In this document: piece after piece, positions 30,909 to 33,047 of the stretch
How the letters are laid out: each line of letters begins with the position of its first letter
How positions within the stretch are numbered: the first letter of the stretch is position 1
Assembly: GCA_009842645.1 (NCBI GenBank)
Contig: VYFB01000052.1
Span: 2,501 to 35,547 of the forward strand
Reading direction: 5' to 3'
DNA length: 33,047 nt
Origin: Nitrospira sp. SB0677_bin_15
Lineage (GTDB): Bacteria > Nitrospirota > Nitrospiria > Nitrospirales > UBA8639
Translations under genes and position numbers: made by a program
The notes under the pieces: generated by a model
The model's database searches: none
Told to the model about the DNA's origin: nothing
The model's input: the letters and a program-made list of their open reading frames with translations, nothing else

Positions 30909-31799
30909 ATGAACGGGCGAACATCGACAACCATGACCATCCATTTCAAACAAGTGGCGATTGTCGGAGTCGGTTTGATTGGGGGCTCCATGGGGATGAT
31001 CCTGAAGAGTCGAGGTCTGGCCGATCGTGTCGTCGGCGTGGGCCGGACTCTGGCCAATCTGGAATTGGCCGTGCAACGTGGGGCCATTGATGCGTTTGAA
31101 CGTGATCCCAAGGCAGCGGTGCCGGGGACGGAGTTGGTCATTCTCGCCGCGCACGTGGAAAGTTACGCCGGGCATCTCAAGGAGTGGGGACACCTCCTGG
31201 AGCCCGGAACGATCGTCAGCGACGTGGGAAGCGTCAAGGGCCCCTTGGTGGGACAGGTGGAATCACTGGTTCCGGCCGGCGTGCATTTTGTGGGTGCGCA
31301 TCCCATCGCCGGCAAGGAATCGTCCGGGGTCGGGGAAGGGTCCGTCGATTTGTTTGCCAATGCCCTGTGTCTGGTCACGCCGACGGCGAACACCGATCCC
31401 CTGGCCCTCCGCACGGTGCAGCACGTCTGGGAAACCATGGGTGCCGTCGTCCGGTCGATCGACCCGTTTGTGCACGATTGGATCCTGGGAGCGGTCAGCC
31501 ACCTGCCTCACGTGGCAGCCTTCGCACTCATGAACGCCTTGACGGATCTTCAGGAACGGGGCGAGGCGGATTTATTGGACTATGCCGGCGGCGGCTTGCG
31601 GGATACGACCCGAATTGCGGCCGCGTCTCCGGAAATGTGGCGCGATATTTTTCTGTGGAACGCCGACAATCTTCTGACGATGACCGAGGCCATGGAAAAA
31701 CACTTGCAACGATTCAAGGCGTTGATCCAAGCCAAGGATGCCCCGGGCTTGGCGCGCGAAATCGCCAAGGCGCGGGAAGCGCGGCAACGGCTGAAATGA
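30909..31799 (+). CDS. tyrA: Prephenate dehydrogenase
   Basis: The 296-residue NAD(P)-dependent enzyme oxidatively decarboxylates prephenate toward tyrosine; arogenate use cannot be excluded. The N-terminal Rossmann motif 'VAIVGVGLIGGSMGMIL' is followed by 'VGVGRT', 'VSDVGSVKG', 'FVGAHPIAGKESSG' (catalytic His region) and 'HDWILGAVSHLPHVAAFAL' (second conserved His region). The C-terminal helical dimerisation part is present ('GGGLRDTTRIAAASPEMWRD'). There is no ACT domain. The track opens at 30876 inside a repeat. I choose the ATG at 30909 because 'gaggggg' from that repeat lies 8 nt upstream; the ATG at 30933 is closer to typical N-termini and remains possible. The stop overlaps aroA as ATGA. 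Confidence 0.94.
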   Translation: MNGRTSTTMTIHFKQVAIVGVGLIGGSMGMILKSRGLADRVVGVGRTLANLELAVQRGAIDAFERDPKAAVPGTELVILAAHVESYAGHLKEWGHLLEPGTIVSDVGSVKGPLVGQVESLVPAGVHFVGAHPIAGKESSGVGEGSVDLFANALCLVTPTANTDPLALRTVQHVWETMGAVVRSIDPFVHDWILGAVSHLPHVAAFALMNALTDLQERGEADLLDYAGGGLRDTTRIAAASPEMWRDIFLWNADNLLTMTEAMEKHLQRFKALIQAKDAPGLAREIAKAREARQRLK

Positions 31800-33047
31800 G
31801 CACGCTCACGATCACGCCGCAAGGACCCTTGCGCGGGACGATTCGAGTGCCCGGTGACAAATCCATCACCCATCGGGCCTTGCTTGCCAGCGCCTTGGCC
31901 GAAGGTTCCGCCACGATTACAGGCTATTGTCGCGGAGAAGATTGCCTGAATACCCTCCATGCCTTGCAGGCGTTGGGCGTCGACCTCGAAGTCGAAACGG
32001 ACCGGGTCCGGGTTCGGGGTAAGGGGTTGAACGGGTTGACCGAGCCCGTGCAGCCATTGGATTGCGGCAATTCCGGGACGGGCCTTCGTCTGCTGGCTGG
32101 CGTGTTGGCCGGTCAACCGTTTTTTTCAGTCCTCACGGGTGACGACTCGTTACGCCGCCGCCCCATGGGCCGGATCGTCAACCCCCTGCGCATGATGGGC
32201 GTGGTCATCCAAGGCAGGAAGGGTGGAGAATTGGCGCCGTTGGCCATCCAAGGAGGAGCCTTGCGGGGCATCGAATATCAATCGCCGGTCTCGAGTGCGC
32301 AGATCAAGTCGGCGGTCCTCTTTGCTGGGCTGTTCGCCGAGGGAGAGACGCGGTTTTCCGAGCCCTTGCAATCGCGTGACCATACCGAGCGGATGTTCAG
32401 GTATCTGGGGATTCCGCTCGAAACCGACGGGTGTCGCGTCGTCCTGCAGGGACGCCCCACCTATGCGGTCAAGGATCTATCGGTTCCCGGGGACCTGTCC
32501 GCGGCTGCCTTCTTTCTCGTTGGGGCGACCCTGATTCCCGATTCCGAGGTCCGGATCGAGAACGTCGGCCTCAATCCGGCCAGGACGGGGCTATTGGATA
32601 TTCTCGGCGAAATGGGCGCTGATATCAGGATCGTCAATCCCAGGGAAGAGTCCGGTGAGCCAGTGGGGGACCTGGTGGCCCGCACGGCCCCGCTACGCGG
32701 GGTGACCATCGAAGCCGCACGCGTCCCCAAAATGATCGACGAATTTCCCATTTTTTGCGTGGCCGCGGCGTTGGCCCAAGGCCGGACCGTGGTGAAGGGC
32801 GCCGAAGAGTTGCGCGTCAAGGAAACCGACCGGATTCGGAGCATGGCAGCGGAACTCACCACGCTCAACGTCCCCATTCAGGAAACCCCGGACGGATTCA
32901 TTCTCCAAGGGGGTGCTTCCGTCAAAGGCGGGACCTGCATGAGCCATGGCGACCATCGCGTAGCCATGGCCCTGGCCATCGCCGCGTTGACCGGCGACGC
33001 GCCAACGACCATTCTCGACACCGGCTGCATTGCGACCTCCTTCCCGG
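31796..33047 (+). CDS. aroA: 3-phosphoshikimate 1-carboxyvinyltransferase (EPSP synthase), 3' end beyond the window
   Basis: The ORF track omits this gene because it has no stop before the window end; 417 codons are present of an expected 430-440. EPSP synthase joins phosphoenolpyruvate to shikimate 3-phosphate. Landmarks in order are 'VPGDKSITHRALL', 'LDCGNSGTGLRLL', 'RRPMGRIVNPLRMMG', 'SAQIKSAVLFAG', 'RDHTERMFRYLG', 'PGDLSAAAFFLV', 'MIDEFPIFCVAAA', 'RVKETDRIRSMA' and 'GDHRVAMALAIAAL'. Several motifs resemble the class II type seen in the CP4 enzyme. The PEP-site segment keeps Gly in 'GNSGT', where CP4 has Ala, so this site alone does not suggest glyphosate insensitivity. The ATG overlaps the tyrA stop by 4 nt. 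Confidence 0.96.
   Translation, partial: MSTLTITPQGPLRGTIRVPGDKSITHRALLASALAEGSATITGYCRGEDCLNTLHALQALGVDLEVETDRVRVRGKGLNGLTEPVQPLDCGNSGTGLRLLAGVLAGQPFFSVLTGDDSLRRRPMGRIVNPLRMMGVVIQGRKGGELAPLAIQGGALRGIEYQSPVSSAQIKSAVLFAGLFAEGETRFSEPLQSRDHTERMFRYLGIPLETDGCRVVLQGRPTYAVKDLSVPGDLSAAAFFLVGATLIPDSEVRIENVGLNPARTGLLDILGEMGADIRIVNPREESGEPVGDLVARTAPLRGVTIEAARVPKMIDEFPIFCVAAALAQGRTVVKGAEELRVKETDRIRSMAAELTTLNVPIQETPDGFILQGGASVKGGTCMSHGDHRVAMALAIAALTGDAPTTILDTGCIATSFP

Noticed and set aside
32035-32110. Glyphosate-insensitive EPSP synthase because of CP4-like motifs
   Set aside because: The PEP-site segment reads 'GNSGT' with the normal Gly, so there is no direct sign of insensitivity.

Overview
The window reads as a chromosomal segment of a GC-rich bacterium. 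Gene order and protein flavour (trmFO-xerC-hslV-hslU next to argB; pheA-hisC-aroF-tyrA-aroA; many short palindromic repeats in the gaps) suggest Nitrospirota, probably a Nitrospira relative. That assignment is inference from sequence style; no search was run.

Layout. (1) 1-3147: the 3' two thirds of a 23S rRNA gene, interrupted by a group I intron that carries a LAGLIDADG endonuclease gene, then 5S rRNA and a strong terminator. (2) 3148-6600: a perfect MITE-like element with a 4-bp target duplication, a phosphohexomutase gene whose promoter abuts that element, cysQ, and a decayed toxin-antitoxin locus. (3) 6660-7363: an intact VapBC-type module with a sigma70-like promoter and palindromic operator over the start codon. 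(4) 7403-12595: trmFO, xerC, hslV and hslU in a tightly overlapping operon, then argB. (5) 12600-17240: a nicotinamidase-like protein lacking two catalytic residues, then xth and polA on the minus strand. (6) 17250-18560: a 520-bp gap with an inverted repeat pair, a promoter and a strong hairpin (candidate small RNA or leader), then a response regulator whose receiver domain is split by an inserted Rossmann domain. (7) 18613-22574, minus strand: a GH65 phosphorylase and a beta-phosphoglucomutase/trehalose-phosphatase fusion. Together they resemble a two-gene version of mycobacterial OtsB1. (8) 22584-27258, minus strand: a surface pair, a TbpB/FHbp-like lipoprotein and a 1202-residue autotransporter-like protein with spondin_N and Calx-beta domains. 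(9) 27324-33047: the aromatic amino-acid operon pheA-hisC-aroF-tyrA-aroA, with aroA cut by the window end.

How the parts work together. The aro/phe/tyr genes cover DAHP synthesis, EPSP synthesis and the prephenate branches to Phe and Tyr, with HisC the likely aminotransferase. HslUV is a complete ATP-dependent protease. PolA and exonuclease III are a repair pair. The trehalose cassette could turn trehalose-6-P into trehalose, phosphorolyse it, and return beta-glucose-1-P to glucose-6-P.

The strongest candidates for something undescribed are the nested receiver/Rossmann regulator at 17764-18558 and the spondin/Calx-beta autotransporter with its lipoprotein partner. The gaps hold three families of repeat palindromes; one family repeatedly sits in the same orientation just upstream of start codons.
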